Positions 1-9,020 of a stretch of DNA of 64,000 bases are shown here, piece by piece; within the stretch, counting starts at the first letter, position 1; every line of letters starts with the position of its first letter. A program made the position numbers and the translations under genes. Below the pieces are notes generated by a model. It was given only the letters and a program-made list of their open reading frames with translations. It was not told the origin of the DNA and did no database searches. The stretch is from Silicimonas sp963779765 (lineage in GTDB: Bacteria; Pseudomonadota; Alphaproteobacteria; Rhodobacterales; Rhodobacteraceae): contig CAVZZP010000002.1 in the NCBI GenBank assembly GCA_963779765.1, positions 248,001 to 312,000 of the forward strand, given 5' to 3'.

Positions 1-2
1 AG

Positions 3-428
3 TTCCTGGACCTCACCATCGCCCGGGTCGCCATCGAGGAGCAGGCGCTGCGACTGTCGATCGAACACGGCGACGACGCCTGGGAGTCGCAGGTCGCTGC
101 GACGGCCTACCAACTCAACAAGAAGGACGTGGCGCTGATCGCCTCGGGAGAGGTCGTGCTGTCGGACTGGGAGGCCGCGAACAGCGCTTTCCACGCCGCG
201 ACGGTCGCCGCCTGCGGATCGCGGTGGCTGCTGACGCTGCGGGCCAGGCTGAACGAGCAGGTCGAGCGCTATCGGCTGGCATCTGTCGCGCTGCGCCGCA
301 CCGACCGCGACCTTGTCCACGAACACGCCGACATCGCGACGGCGGTTCTGAACCGCGACGCGGACCGGGCGTCGGCGCTGATCGCACAGCATTTCCGAAA
401 GACGGCATCGCTGCTGGCCGGCGCCTGA
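3..428 (+). CDS. GntR-family transcriptional regulator, C-terminal FCD domain (partial)
   Basis: The window opens inside this gene; an open frame runs from base 3 to the stop at 428 with no start visible. The roughly 140 residues are helical and match the FCD ligand-binding domain of FadR-subfamily GntR regulators. Early residues read ARVAIEEQALRLSIEHG; the later HEHADIATAVLNRD stretch corresponds to the conserved H-x3-I/L-x2-A-L/V segment just before the C-terminus. The DNA-binding half lies outside the window, so target genes cannot be inferred. It ends 3 bp from the converging antiporter gene. Confidence 0.8.
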   Translation, partial: FLDLTIARVAIEEQALRLSIEHGDDAWESQVAATAYQLNKKDVALIASGEVVLSDWEAANSAFHAATVAACGSRWLLTLRARLNEQVERYRLASVALRRTDRDLVHEHADIATAVLNRDADRASALIAQHFRKTASLLAGA

Positions 429-431
429 CGA

Positions 432-1697
432 CTACCCGTCGGGCGCTTTGGCGTCCTCGTCCGAAGCCTGGTCGATGGCCCAGGCCACGCTGAAGCCGTG
501 CAGCATCGTGGACATCAGGATGACGATCGCGACGAGCGTCCAGAGCGGCGCCTCGTCGATGAACTCGATGTGGCTGGCCGCATAACACAGGTAATAGATC
601 GACCCGATTCCGCGCACCCCGTAGATCGAGACGATGGCACGGTCGTTGCGGACAAGGTCGGTGCCCATGAGCGCCAGCCAGCCGCAGAGCGGGCGAACGA
701 CAACCAGTAGCAACACCGCGATCAGAACGAGCGTCCAGGTCGCCGCAAGAAGGAGCGTTGGCAGGATAGAGCCGAGCGCTACGAGAAGCCCCGCCGTCAG
801 TGCATGCTCGATGGTGTCCGAGAAATCATGGAGACGGCGATGGAAGTCGTGATGCTCTTCGATGCGCCGAAGCGTCAGACCCAGGACGGCAACGGCGATG
901 AAGCCGTAACCCTCGACGATCTCGGTCGAACCATAGCAAAGGAAGACCCCGGCAAGTGCTATGATGCCGGACCCGGTTTCGGCGAGAGGCGCTCCGCCGG
1001 GCAGACGGAACAGCACGAAGCCGAGCGCCTTCGCCCCCAGCCAGCCGGTCGCGACGCCCACGGCGATACGGTAGACGACGTCGAGCGCGAGCCATTCGAG
1101 CACGAAGCTCTCGGGCGTCAGCGACCCAGCCGCGACCAGCAGGCCCAGATAGACGAAGGGAAAGGCCAGACCGTCGTTCAGCGCCGCCTCGGTCGTCAGC
1201 GTGTAGCGCACCGGATGTTCGGACCCCTCCTGCGGCGGGCCGACCTGAACATCCGAGGCGAGCACGGGATCCGTGGGTGCTAGGACCGCCCCAAGGAGAA
1301 TGGCGCCGGCAAGCGTCATGCCAGCGAGGGCCCATCCGAGGAAGGCGACGGCGAAGATGGTCAGAGGCATGGTGATGGCGAGAAGGCGGATGGTCGGGAT
1401 CCACCGCCTCCCTGGCGTCAGCGAATCGATCCGGAGCCCCGTGCCGAACAGCGCCACGATCACGGTCAGTTCGCTGGCCAGTTCCCACGGCGCCGGCGTC
1501 TCGCGCGGATCGGGGAGGATCGGAAAGGGCGCGAGGGCATAGCTGGCGGCCGCCCCGAAGAGGATCATCAGGGGCGCGGCCGCAGGCTCTCGACGCGAAA
1601 AGAGCCTCGGCGTCCAGAAAGCCAGAATGATGACGAGCCCCACGCACACGAGGGTGAGGTGGTAGGGGCTGACTGCGAAAAAGGGCGTGTCTTCCAT
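432..1697 (-). CDS. Cation:proton antiporter, CPA1/NhaP type
   Basis: A 421-residue inner-membrane protein with about a dozen hydrophobic segments. The central motif APTDPVLASDVQV (around residue 140), followed by LTTEAALNDGLAFPFV, is the signature of CPA1 sodium(potassium)/proton exchangers, with the ion-binding Asp residues present. It probably exports Na+ or K+ in exchange for protons. It lacks the long cytoplasmic C-terminal tail of some NhaP proteins. The ATG at 1697 has no strong Shine-Dalgarno sequence. The gene is transcribed alone; the 218 bp upstream hold no other gene. Confidence 0.85.
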   Translation of the reverse strand: MEDTPFFAVSPYHLTLVCVGLVIILAFWTPRLFSRREPAAAPLMILFGAAASYALAPFPILPDPRETPAPWELASELTVIVALFGTGLRIDSLTPGRRWIPTIRLLAITMPLTIFAVAFLGWALAGMTLAGAILLGAVLAPTDPVLASDVQVGPPQEGSEHPVRYTLTTEAALNDGLAFPFVYLGLLVAAGSLTPESFVLEWLALDVVYRIAVGVATGWLGAKALGFVLFRLPGGAPLAETGSGIIALAGVFLCYGSTEIVEGYGFIAVAVLGLTLRRIEEHHDFHRRLHDFSDTIEHALTAGLLVALGSILPTLLLAATWTLVLIAVLLLVVVRPLCGWLALMGTDLVRNDRAIVSIYGVRGIGSIYYLCYAASHIEFIDEAPLWTLVAIVILMSTMLHGFSVAWAIDQASDEDAKAPDG

Positions 1698-1915
1698 TGT
1701 CAGTCAGATAGACCCCGGAAGCGGCCTGTCCGCCAGTCCCAACGGCGGTTCTTCTTAAGGTTTTACAGGCCAGGCAGCGACTTCCGTCGGCGGAGGACCC
1801 ACCCTGTTCGTTGCGGATACGAAGATCGCTGTCTCGCAAGGACATAGCGATGATTGGTCTCGCCGAGACGGCAACGCTGCGGCGTTCGCTCGGCTGATAG
1901 AAAGAACGCTTAGAC

Positions 1916-2269
1916 TCAGGTCTTCGCGCTCCTGTCATGGCGGCTGAGCGTGTCCCTCAGCGAGACGTAGGACACTGGCTTTTCGAGAAGCGCCAGGGCG
2001 CCATGGTCCTCGGGGAGGTAGTCGAGTTCTCCCGAGACGACGATGGACGGGATACCTTCGCCCGCCAGCCGCTTGATGAGGGCAGGTCCGGTGCGTCCAT
2101 CGGCGAGATTGAGATCGACCAGCACGAGATCGGCTTGCAGGGCGTAAGCGCGTTCGAAGCAGATGTCGGACGTCGTGGCCGTGCCCAAGGCCTCGTGGCC
2201 TGCCTCCTCGACCATCTCGCGCAGGTCCATCGCGATCAGCGCATTGTCCTCGCAGATCATGACCCTCAT
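1916..2269 (-). CDS. Single-domain response regulator (receiver only)
   Basis: A 117-residue CheY-like receiver with no output domain. The acidic pocket (CEDN near residue 6), the phospho-acceptor Asp in LVLVDLNLADG (around residue 52) and the conserved Lys in LLEKPVS are all visible. Its ATG overlaps the stop of the upstream HWE kinase by 4 bp, so the two are translationally coupled and very probably form a cognate pair. Without an output domain it must act by protein contact or as a phosphate sink. Confidence 0.88.
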   Translation of the reverse strand: MRVMICEDNALIAMDLREMVEEAGHEALGTATTSDICFERAYALQADLVLVDLNLADGRTGPALIKRLAGEGIPSIVVSGELDYLPEDHGALALLEKPVSYVSLRDTLSRHDRSAKT

Positions 2270-3279
2270 CGTCTCGACCCTGCAAGCTGTTCAAAGATGT
2301 AGGGCGCCGGTCCGTCGGCCACGATCTTGAAGCCGTCGCTCTGCATTTCAATTACCGGTTCGCCCATCAGCAAGGATCGCAGAGCGTTGCGGACGTAGGG
2401 AAGTCCGAAGCCTTCCGTGTACGTGCCCACGTCCTTCGGCGCGTGGGTCTCCATCCAGGAAAAATGCGCCACGCCATCGCCGTCCGGGTCAGTGAGTGAC
2501 ACCGAAAGGGTGCCGCCGTCATGCAGGGCGCCGTGCCTTGACGAATTGGTCGCGAGTTCGTGGATGCAGAGACCGAGCAGCTTTGCCTGATCCCGAAAAA
2601 TCCGCCTGCTGCCACTCAGGATCTCCACCTTCTCGTGGCCGTGCAGGAAGGGATTCAGCACCTGGCGCGTGATGACGTCGAAGGGTGCAGACGATATCTT
2701 GGAGCCGTCGCCGAAAATCGAGTGAACGGCCGCAAGGGCGTCGAGACGCTTCAGAAAACTGCCGAAGCGGTCGCCCTTGCCATGAATCATGGTCATCCGC
2801 CCCATTGCGGACACGGTCGACAGGATATTCTTGATGCGGTGGCTCGTCTCGCGCAGGGCGCCGTTGAGATTTTCCCTCTGCCTTTCCCTCTCGGAGACGT
2901 CGAAACCCGAGGCTAGCAGCTCGGTGACATTTCCGTTCTCGTCGCGCAGAGGTGCGATCTGGAAGTCCACGATGAGCCGTCTGTCGCCCCGAACGCGGAC
3001 TTCGATGTCGAACCGGCTTGTCTCGCCCCGAGCCCCTCGCTCGACGACGTCGCGCAACCTGGCTTGGAGGGCAGGATCGTGACCGAACCAATATCCCTCC
3101 CAGAAATATCGGTCGACGATGTCGGTGAGAAGTATGCCTGCCGCGTCCAGGGCGTTCCTGCTGACATCCAGCGTCACTCCGGCTGGCGACAAAATCGACG
3201 CGAATGCCACCGTGGCATTGATGATGTCATGGGCTCGCTTGTCGAGGTGCCAAGGCGCCTCAAGGTGGGTGTCGACCAT
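2266..3279 (-). CDS. PAS-domain sensor histidine kinase, HWE family
   Basis: A 337-residue cytosolic kinase without membrane segments. Residues about 20-135 form a PAS/PAC sensor with the C-terminal PAC pattern (FQIAPLRDENGNVTELLASG). The dimerisation/phospho-acceptor helix reads SHRIKNILSTVSAMG, the N-box is LGLCIHELATNSSRHGAL, and the WxE motif FSWMETHAP follows. The His in the N-box together with WxE defines the HWE subclass, common in alphaproteobacteria. PAS domains here often bind flavin or other small ligands, but the LOV cysteine motif is not visible. It is coupled to the receiver downstream. Confidence 0.88.
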   Translation of the reverse strand: MVDTHLEAPWHLDKRAHDIINATVAFASILSPAGVTLDVSRNALDAAGILLTDIVDRYFWEGYWFGHDPALQARLRDVVERGARGETSRFDIEVRVRGDRRLIVDFQIAPLRDENGNVTELLASGFDVSERERQRENLNGALRETSHRIKNILSTVSAMGRMTMIHGKGDRFGSFLKRLDALAAVHSIFGDGSKISSAPFDVITRQVLNPFLHGHEKVEILSGSRRIFRDQAKLLGLCIHELATNSSRHGALHDGGTLSVSLTDPDGDGVAHFSWMETHAPKDVGTYTEGFGLPYVRNALRSLLMGEPVIEMQSDGFKIVADGPAPYIFEQLAGSRR

Positions 3280-3416
3280 TATTTGGCCTGACTTATATGT
3301 TTCAACTTGTCGTAAGGTAGCTGGGTCGCGATCAAGGTAAAGCCTCGCCGCTCGACCTCACAGGCTCTTCTCAAGCTTTCGGGGGGGCCGTCCATCCGCT
3401 CGCCGAGATGGCAACG

Positions 3417-4628
3417 TCAGGCCGTCACCTGCTCGAAGTCGTCAAATCGCCGTGTCGCGGCGACGGCGAAAAGCAGGGCCGCCATGCACATCGCGATCAT
3501 CACCAGCACGGATGCGCCGAACACGGTCTGCGCCAGGAATGCGACGGTCATCACGCCTCCTAGTCGTGCGAAGGTGATGTCGAGACTGGCCGAGATGGCA
3601 CTCATGCCCCTTGGCGCAAATTTGAGGACGAGCTGGGTCGAAGGGGCGTTGCTGCACGCCAGCCCGGTGCCGAGGAGTGCCGACGCCACGAGGAGGCAGG
3701 CCGCGCTATTGCACAGATAGGCCAGGGGAAATCCGGCTGCGACGAAAAGCGGTGCCGCAAGCATAATGCCTTTCAGATGCGGTTCATCGACCCAATTCCT
3801 GAGCAGAGTGCTTACGATGGAAAAACTCAACCACAGGATAGAGAGGTTTAGACCGATGCTGACCACCTGAACCTCCTGCTCGGCCAGCCACAGCGGCAAC
3901 CGGAAGAGGTAGTAGGTGATCGCCCCATAGGTGCAGAAGACGTAGCCGAAGACGATCCAGAGCGCTGGGGCGCCCAGAAGGCGGGTGTACCGTGGAACGG
4001 CGGGCGCGGAGGACGTCTGCGTGTCGGGCGGGCGCGAGACCAGAACGACCGCCAGTGCTGCCAGTGAGATGACGGCGAGAATGATGAACGCCAGATTCCA
4101 GCGGTGACCGTTCAATACGCTGCTGTAGAAGAACGGCGCAGCCGATGCGACATATCCCGCGACACTTCCCCATACGATCAGGACCTTGCCAGGCTGTCTT
4201 GGCGACGCCCGCGTCAGCAGGATGGGGATGAGAGGCGAGAAGATGCCGCCCCCCAGCCCCTGCAAGGCGCGGGCGAGCGTGAGAGCTTCGTAACTGGCCG
4301 CGAACGCGACGAGCATGGACCCTGTCGCGAAGAAAAGGACGCCGATGCCGAAGATTCGGTTGGCGTTGCCGACGTCCCCCAGCCACCCGCCGATCAGGAC
4401 GCCGACGGCGACGGCAATCCCGTAAGAGTTGAATACCCACGCCATCTGACTGAGCGTAAGTCCGAATTCATTCTGGATTTCCGGCAACAATAGCGGAACA
4501 AGCGTCAGCTCCATCACGAAAGCGACGCTGACTGCAATCGGACCGACAATAGCCTTGGGGGTTGATACAGTCATCGAGCCAGTGTGTTGGGTTCCGGCAT
4601 GTGTGACGACATTGTCGGATATCGTCAA
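3417..4628 (-). CDS. MFS transporter
   Basis: A 403-residue major facilitator with twelve predicted membrane helices and the loop 2-3 motif G-G-W-L-G-D-V-G-N-A-N-R (near residue 84). It begins at a TTG 6 bp after the stop of the acyltransferase-like gene; an in-frame ATG at 4574 is an alternative start. The substrate is not evident. It is the last gene of a same-strand trio with the acyltransferase-like protein and the LysR-type HTH protein, so export or uptake of a product of that pair is possible, but this is inference. Confidence 0.85.
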   Translation of the reverse strand: MTISDNVVTHAGTQHTGSMTVSTPKAIVGPIAVSVAFVMELTLVPLLLPEIQNEFGLTLSQMAWVFNSYGIAVAVGVLIGGWLGDVGNANRIFGIGVLFFATGSMLVAFAASYEALTLARALQGLGGGIFSPLIPILLTRASPRQPGKVLIVWGSVAGYVASAAPFFYSSVLNGHRWNLAFIILAVISLAALAVVLVSRPPDTQTSSAPAVPRYTRLLGAPALWIVFGYVFCTYGAITYYLFRLPLWLAEQEVQVVSIGLNLSILWLSFSIVSTLLRNWVDEPHLKGIMLAAPLFVAAGFPLAYLCNSAACLLVASALLGTGLACSNAPSTQLVLKFAPRGMSAISASLDITFARLGGVMTVAFLAQTVFGASVLVMIAMCMAALLFAVAATRRFDDFEQVTA

Positions 4629-4634
4629 TCGGGA

Positions 4635-5393
4635 TCACCCCTTCGAGTCGATGGCCGACAGGCTTGCCCTGATGGAGGAGATCTGATCGGCGTACTGAAG
4701 CGACTGCGGCTCGCGCGCCAGAGCGTTGGTCATGTCCTTGGCGCTCATCCAGATTAGGTGGTCCTCGTCGGTCACCTGTTTGTCCGGACCGATCCACTTG
4801 CCTGGCTCGCAGTGCGAGTAGCCGTAGCGAAGGTGTGCCCCTTTTGCCGCCAGCTGCTTCGGCACAAGCGCGAAGACATAATCGGGCGCCCAGCTCTTGA
4901 CCATGATCTCGAACAGGATTCGCGACAGAAGCGTCGTGGCCCCCTGGCTGCGCGGTCCGCCAAGGCCCCGCGCGGGAAGCCAGAATTCGCCATGATAGCA
5001 TACCTTGCCAGTGATCGTGGAAAGGGCATCGGGGCCTGAATAAAAGGTAAGGTCCGGATCGGGCGTCGTGTCGGGCGTGATGTACTTGTGGCGGTGAATG
5101 TCGAGATGTTTCCCGAGAGAGACGCCCGCCAGATCGAGAAGCCGCACAGCCTGGGTATGGATCAGCTTGCCCGACTGATCGAAGCCGCAAATCCAGAAGC
5201 CGTTCGAGCCGTCTATGTAGGAGCTGGAGACGTCGAACATGGGATACATCGGGTTCCGGTCGGCTTGCGCGGTGCGATGAGCCCGATAGGCCGAGAAGTC
5301 ATCGCCCACCTCGACCCGCATGCCGGCGTCTTCGAGTTCGCGAATGATGCGCGACACACACATGATCGTGTCGAAGAGATTGCGAGGCGACAT
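4635..5393 (-). CDS. Hypothetical protein, acyltransferase-like
   Basis: A 252-residue soluble protein with no signal peptide or membrane segment. I do not recognise a named family with certainty. The middle (GFWICGFDQSGKLIHTQAVRLLDLAG, here split: GFWICGFDQSGKL then IHTQAVRLLDLAG) and the later GEFWLPARGLGGPRSQGATT segment look like a beta-sheet core followed by a CoA-pyrophosphate-type loop, as in GNAT or autoinducer-synthase folds. It sits between an HTH regulator and an MFS transporter on one strand, spaced 135 bp and 6 bp, so co-transcription with the transporter is likely. The acyltransferase idea is weak. Confidence 0.7.
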   Translation of the reverse strand: MSPRNLFDTIMCVSRIIRELEDAGMRVEVGDDFSAYRAHRTAQADRNPMYPMFDVSSSYIDGSNGFWICGFDQSGKLIHTQAVRLLDLAGVSLGKHLDIHRHKYITPDTTPDPDLTFYSGPDALSTITGKVCYHGEFWLPARGLGGPRSQGATTLLSRILFEIMVKSWAPDYVFALVPKQLAAKGAHLRYGYSHCEPGKWIGPDKQVTDEDHLIWMSAKDMTNALAREPQSLQYADQISSIRASLSAIDSKG

Positions 5394-5528
5394 TTCGGCT
5401 TCCTGAATCGGTCGTTTCCGTCGGCCAAGCTAACATCAAGAAGTCACATTTGTGCACGTTTTTTGCCGCATTCTCAAAATGGCTGCTTGGGAGTGTTGCA
5501 TAGTCGTGAGCCTTTGACGGCGACGGGA

Positions 5529-6410
5529 TCAGATTAGAAGTGAATCCATGATCAATTCGTCCGAAAGGCTCGGCCGATCCGCGTCCTTGAGCGCGTCGAT
5601 CTCGACCTTGCTGGTAATGACGGCAAGCACGCTCAACCCAGGCGTGCCGTCCGGGAATACGCAACCAAGGAGCAGACGCTGGAACGTGACAGGCAGGGGA
5701 TCGCTGCCATCGCGCGGCAAATAAGCGTAGAGGTGGTCGAGGCGCACCCCACCCTCTTCGTAGATGCGAGAGTAGGCGCCGGCGATGAACTCGTTGAATT
5801 CGTCCCCGACGTTATCCTCGTTCAAGAGCTTGCCGATGGCGCTTCGGGACCAAGCCCAACCGAACCATCGCGCGTAGGCAGATTCCTGGCCTACCTCGAC
5901 GAACACCCATCCTGCGGGCCCCTTTCGGTACAGCACGATGTAAGGCCGTATCGCGTCCATCGCCTGGTGCTCGATTCGCGTCTCCGCGGTGCCCCAGGCA
6001 ACAAGCGCCTTCTTGACCAGCGGCAGACCCTCCATCGCGATCTTCGAGACGGGGTGTTGCTGAGAGAAGAACTCCTTGCCATCTCCGTCCACGTAACGGC
6101 TGGACTCAAGTCCGCCGGAGAATTCCTTGCTCAACGTCGATTGGCCCGACCAGGTGTCGAGGTGCAGCAGAAGCGACTTGGCACCCTCGAGCGAAGCGGC
6201 GCCGTGCGCAGTCAGGCGATACTGCCGGTCGACCACCTCGAACAGGCGCTCGCCCTTGATGCTTTCAAGGTCGGTCAGGTGACGGCGCACGGTCTGCCGC
6301 GTCGCACCCAACTCCTCGCAGGTCTTCGAGAGGTTGAGGGTGCGACTCATGCATACGAAGGCACGCAGCATGGCGACGGTGACGTCAGCGTTATTCTTCG
6401 TCTGATACAA
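5529..6410 (-). CDS. LysR-type HTH protein with an atypical C-terminal domain
   Basis: The N-terminus (MLRAFVCMSRTLNLSKTCEE, then LGATRQTVRRHLTDLE) is a LysR-type winged helix. The remaining 220 residues do not resemble the usual periplasmic-binding effector domain; the segment GPAGWVFVEVGQESAYARWF is reminiscent of a PAS/heme-regulator-like sensor fold, but I cannot assign it. I chose TTG at 6410 because GGAG lies 5 nt upstream; the frame stays open to 6461, and ATG 6371 is another option. It heads the strand that carries the acyltransferase-like gene and the MFS transporter and probably regulates them. Confidence 0.72.
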   Translation of the reverse strand: MYQTKNNADVTVAMLRAFVCMSRTLNLSKTCEELGATRQTVRRHLTDLESIKGERLFEVVDRQYRLTAHGAASLEGAKSLLLHLDTWSGQSTLSKEFSGGLESSRYVDGDGKEFFSQQHPVSKIAMEGLPLVKKALVAWGTAETRIEHQAMDAIRPYIVLYRKGPAGWVFVEVGQESAYARWFGWAWSRSAIGKLLNEDNVGDEFNEFIAGAYSRIYEEGGVRLDHLYAYLPRDGSDPLPVTFQRLLLGCVFPDGTPGLSVLAVITSKVEIDALKDADRPSLSDELIMDSLLI

Positions 6411-7065
6411 GGCAACTCCGATGGGTTCGGTCACGCACGCCCGATCACTCGTCAGCAACAAGCGCTGTCAGTGGTCGCAGGTGAGCAAGATCAAGTGAAG
6501 GCAGAACCTTAGCCATTTTAAGAATGTTGTCCCAAGTCACCGTGAGACCACCTTCGGCGCGCGGCTGAGCCTCGGCCTGCATTTTCGCCGGAGACAACGG
6601 GCTAGGCCACCGATCCGCGTCAGACCGGAAACGGAATGTTTCGAAAGCGTGGGATTGGGCGTCAGTGTGCCCGACCGTGGCCATCTTTTGGACAAGATGA
6701 GCTTGAAAATTCGGGCGGCGAAGGACGCTGCCATGAACATTTCCAAGTTTCTTGATTCTTCCATCATGCTCTCGGGTCCGCCTCCGGGCGCGATCAATGT
6801 TCGCCTTGGGAAGAAGGTTGAAGGTCCCGGTGGCAAATGGGTGCCCTGCGCGACCCAAGTCGCGTCGGGGGTCTATGTTTCCGCCCTTTTCGAGGTCGGT
6901 CCGGGACGAAGACAGGTGTGCGCGGCCGATCATCCGGTCCGCTGTGCGGACGAAGCGCTCTCGCGCGCCGTCAAGCTGGCCTGCACCGCAGCGGCATAGA
7001 GCCTTCACCTTCATCGCACCTCCCCGCGCGGCCTCGAGTCGCCCTGGCGGGAGGCAGTCGCTTAC
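6411..7065. other. Gene-poor stretch, no confident gene
   Basis: Open frames exist on both strands (for example 6649-6999 plus and 6445-7080 minus), but neither has a recognisable domain, a good ribosome binding site or convincing amino-acid composition. The plus frame from about 6697 contains NISKFLDSSIMLSGPPPGA and could be a small unknown protein. I see nothing that decides it. Confidence 0.4.
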
Positions 7066-7083
7066 TGGATGATAAATCATCCA
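7066..7083. promoter_or_regulatory. 18-bp palindrome, candidate GntR-type operator
   Basis: TGGATGATAAATCATCCA has perfect 8-bp arms around a 2-bp centre, the size and symmetry of sites bound by FadR/GntR-type dimers. A TAAAAT hexamer at 7090-7095 could be a -10 element just downstream on the plus strand. The transcript would reach the hairpins at 7346 and 7419 and then ugpB at 7668. The regulator is unknown. Confidence 0.45.
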
Positions 7084-7345
7084 ACGCGGTAAAATAAATC
7101 ACCCCGTTACGTCAAATATTTAGAGAATTGTTGTGAATCGCTGCCTGAGGCAATGTCAGGTCGTTAGACGAGTGCTGTGTGTAACCTGACGTAACAAGTG
7201 TAGCGGTTCCGAGTTTGCCAAGAGACGACAGTCGCGAGCTATTTTGGTCGCGGATGTCTGAACGTCGAGTGTGTGCGTGAGTGAGTGGGTTGCGAGTGAC
7301 GGTTCGACTGAGTTTCCGTCGATTTCGATAATTACCTGAAGAAAG

Positions 7346-7380
7346 TGCCGACAATGCTTCTGCATTGTCGGCATATTTTT
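7346..7380 (+). terminator. Intrinsic terminator-like hairpin
   Basis: A perfect 12-bp stem (TGCCGACAATGC with GCATTGTCGGCA) with a TTCT loop is followed directly by TATTTTT. This is the best rho-independent terminator shape in the window and points along the plus strand, yet no recognised plus-strand gene precedes it. Confidence 0.75.
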
Positions 7381-7418
7381 CTTGGCTATGACGTCTCCCT
7401 CGCGACGTGCAGACCTGT

Positions 7419-7444
7419 CCCCGCCGCGAGAAGCGGGGCTTTTC
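7419..7444 (+). terminator. Second hairpin upstream of ugpB
   Basis: The stem CCCCGC/GCGGGG has an 8-nt loop and is followed by CTTTTC. It lies 36 bp after the stronger hairpin at 7346 and could be a backup terminator or part of a leader before ugpB. Confidence 0.45.
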
Positions 7445-7667
7445 AACGTCAGTCACATCCGACCCCGTCATGCGCGCAAGCCGTCGCTCACGCCGCCGGT
7501 TTGCGCTTAAATCCCGCATCGCGAGTTCGCAGGATAGCTGCACAAATCCGAGGCGTCGGCGCCCGGCGCGGCCGGACCCCACCAGGGTCCGCCAAACCTT
7601 CAGTCTACCTGTTACAAGACGCCGTTAAACGGCGCACCACGGCAATTCGCACAATAGGGAGAACGAC

Positions 7668-8978
7668 ATGCACAGACGGAACCTGATCGCTGCGGCGGTG
7701 GCGAGTTTCGCACTTCCAGCCCTTCCGGCGCTGGCCCAGACCGAGATCAGCTGGTGGCACGCCATGACCGGCGCCAACGCCGAGGTGGTCGAGAAGATCG
7801 CGGGCGACTTCAACGCAAGCCAGTCCGACTACAAGGTCACGCCGGCCTTCAAGGGCACCTACCCCGAGACGCTGAACGCCGGCATCGCCGCCTTTCGCGC
7901 CGGCCAGGCGCCCGACATCATGCAGGTGTTCGACGTCGGCACGGGCGTGATGATGGGGGCTGAAGGCGCGGTAAAACCCGTCGCCGACGTGCTCAGCGAG
8001 AACGGCTACGAGTTCGACAAGTCGCAGTACCTGCCGGGCATCGTCGCCTATTACTCGAAGCCCGACGGGACGATGCTGTCGTTCCCCTACAACTCGTCCT
8101 CGCCGATCACTTATATCAACAAGGACATCTTCGAAGCAGCGGGCCTCGATCCTGCTGCGCCGCCAAAGACCTGGAACGAGGTCTGGGAGATGGCGAAGAC
8201 GATCAAGGAATCGGGTGCCGCACCCTGCGGCTATACCTCGACCTGGCTGACCTGGATTCACCTCGAGAACTTCGCGGCCTGGAACGACGTCCCCTACGCG
8301 ACGTTCGAGAACGGTCTCGCGGAAGGCGGTGTGCCCGAGCTGCAGCTCAACGCCCCCATCTTCGTGAACCATTTCCAGATGCTCGCCGATCTCGCCAAGG
8401 ACGGCACCTTCAAGTACGGCGGCCGGACGTCCGAAGCGAAGCAGATCTTCCTTGCAGGCGAATGCGGCATCTTCACCGAGTCGTCGGGTGGTCTCGGTGA
8501 CATCGTGAAGTCGGGCATGAACTACGGCATCGCGCAGCTTCCCTACGACTCGGATGCCGGCGGACCGCAGAACACGATCCCGGGTGGCGCGTCGCTGTGG
8601 GTCTTCGGCGACAAGTCCGAGGAGACCTACAAGGGCATCGCCGCCTTCTTCGACTACCTCTCGCAGACCGACGTGCAGACCTACCTGCACCAGACCTCGG
8701 GCTATCTGCCGGTGACGATGGAAGCCTATGAGGCGACCAAGTCGTCGACCTTCTACGGCGAGAACCCGGGCCGTGAGACACCTATCACGCAGATGATGGG
8801 CAAGGAGCCGACCGGCAACTCGAAGGGCGTCCGCCTGCCGAACTTGCCGCAGGTCCGCGACATCGCGAACGAAGAGTTCGAGAAGATGCTGGCTGGCGAT
8901 CAGGACGCGCAGACGACGATGGATTCGATCGTCGAACGTGGCAACGCCGCCATCAAGGAAGCGTATGGCAACATGTAA
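7668..8978 (+). CDS. ugpB: sn-Glycerol-3-phosphate ABC transporter substrate-binding protein
   Basis: A 436-residue periplasmic binding protein. A signal peptide spans residues 1-23 (cleavage after ALPALA). The mature start TEISWWHAMTGAN and later FPYNSSSPITYINKD and TSTWLTWIHLENFAAWND are typical of UgpB. It captures sn-glycerol-3-phosphate or glycerophosphodiesters for the UgpAEC importer. AGGGAG lies 8 nt before the ATG. It is the first gene of ugpBAEC; a GC-rich hairpin separates it from ugpA, which usually raises binding-protein levels over the permease. The 590 bp upstream carry two hairpins and a palindrome that may regulate it. Confidence 0.93.
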   Translation: MHRRNLIAAAVASFALPALPALAQTEISWWHAMTGANAEVVEKIAGDFNASQSDYKVTPAFKGTYPETLNAGIAAFRAGQAPDIMQVFDVGTGVMMGAEGAVKPVADVLSENGYEFDKSQYLPGIVAYYSKPDGTMLSFPYNSSSPITYINKDIFEAAGLDPAAPPKTWNEVWEMAKTIKESGAAPCGYTSTWLTWIHLENFAAWNDVPYATFENGLAEGGVPELQLNAPIFVNHFQMLADLAKDGTFKYGGRTSEAKQIFLAGECGIFTESSGGLGDIVKSGMNYGIAQLPYDSDAGGPQNTIPGGASLWVFGDKSEETYKGIAAFFDYLSQTDVQTYLHQTSGYLPVTMEAYEATKSSTFYGENPGRETPITQMMGKEPTGNSKGVRLPNLPQVRDIANEEFEKMLAGDQDAQTTMDSIVERGNAAIKEAYGNM

Positions 8979-8984
8979 GGCTTT

Positions 8985-9010
8985 CCGGGCCGTCCTTCGG
9001 GGCGGCCCGG
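8985..9010 (+). terminator. Intercistronic hairpin between ugpB and ugpA
   Basis: CCGGGCCG pairs perfectly with CGGCCCGG around a 10-nt loop. There is no T-run, so it is more likely an mRNA-stabilising or partial attenuating element than a full terminator. Confidence 0.55.
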
Positions 9011-9020
9011 TCCCTGCCCC

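Noticed and set aside
6445..7080. A 211-residue minus-strand frame upstream of the LysR-type protein
   Set aside because: No ribosome binding site, no recognisable domain and unlikely composition; it also overlaps the 18-bp palindrome.
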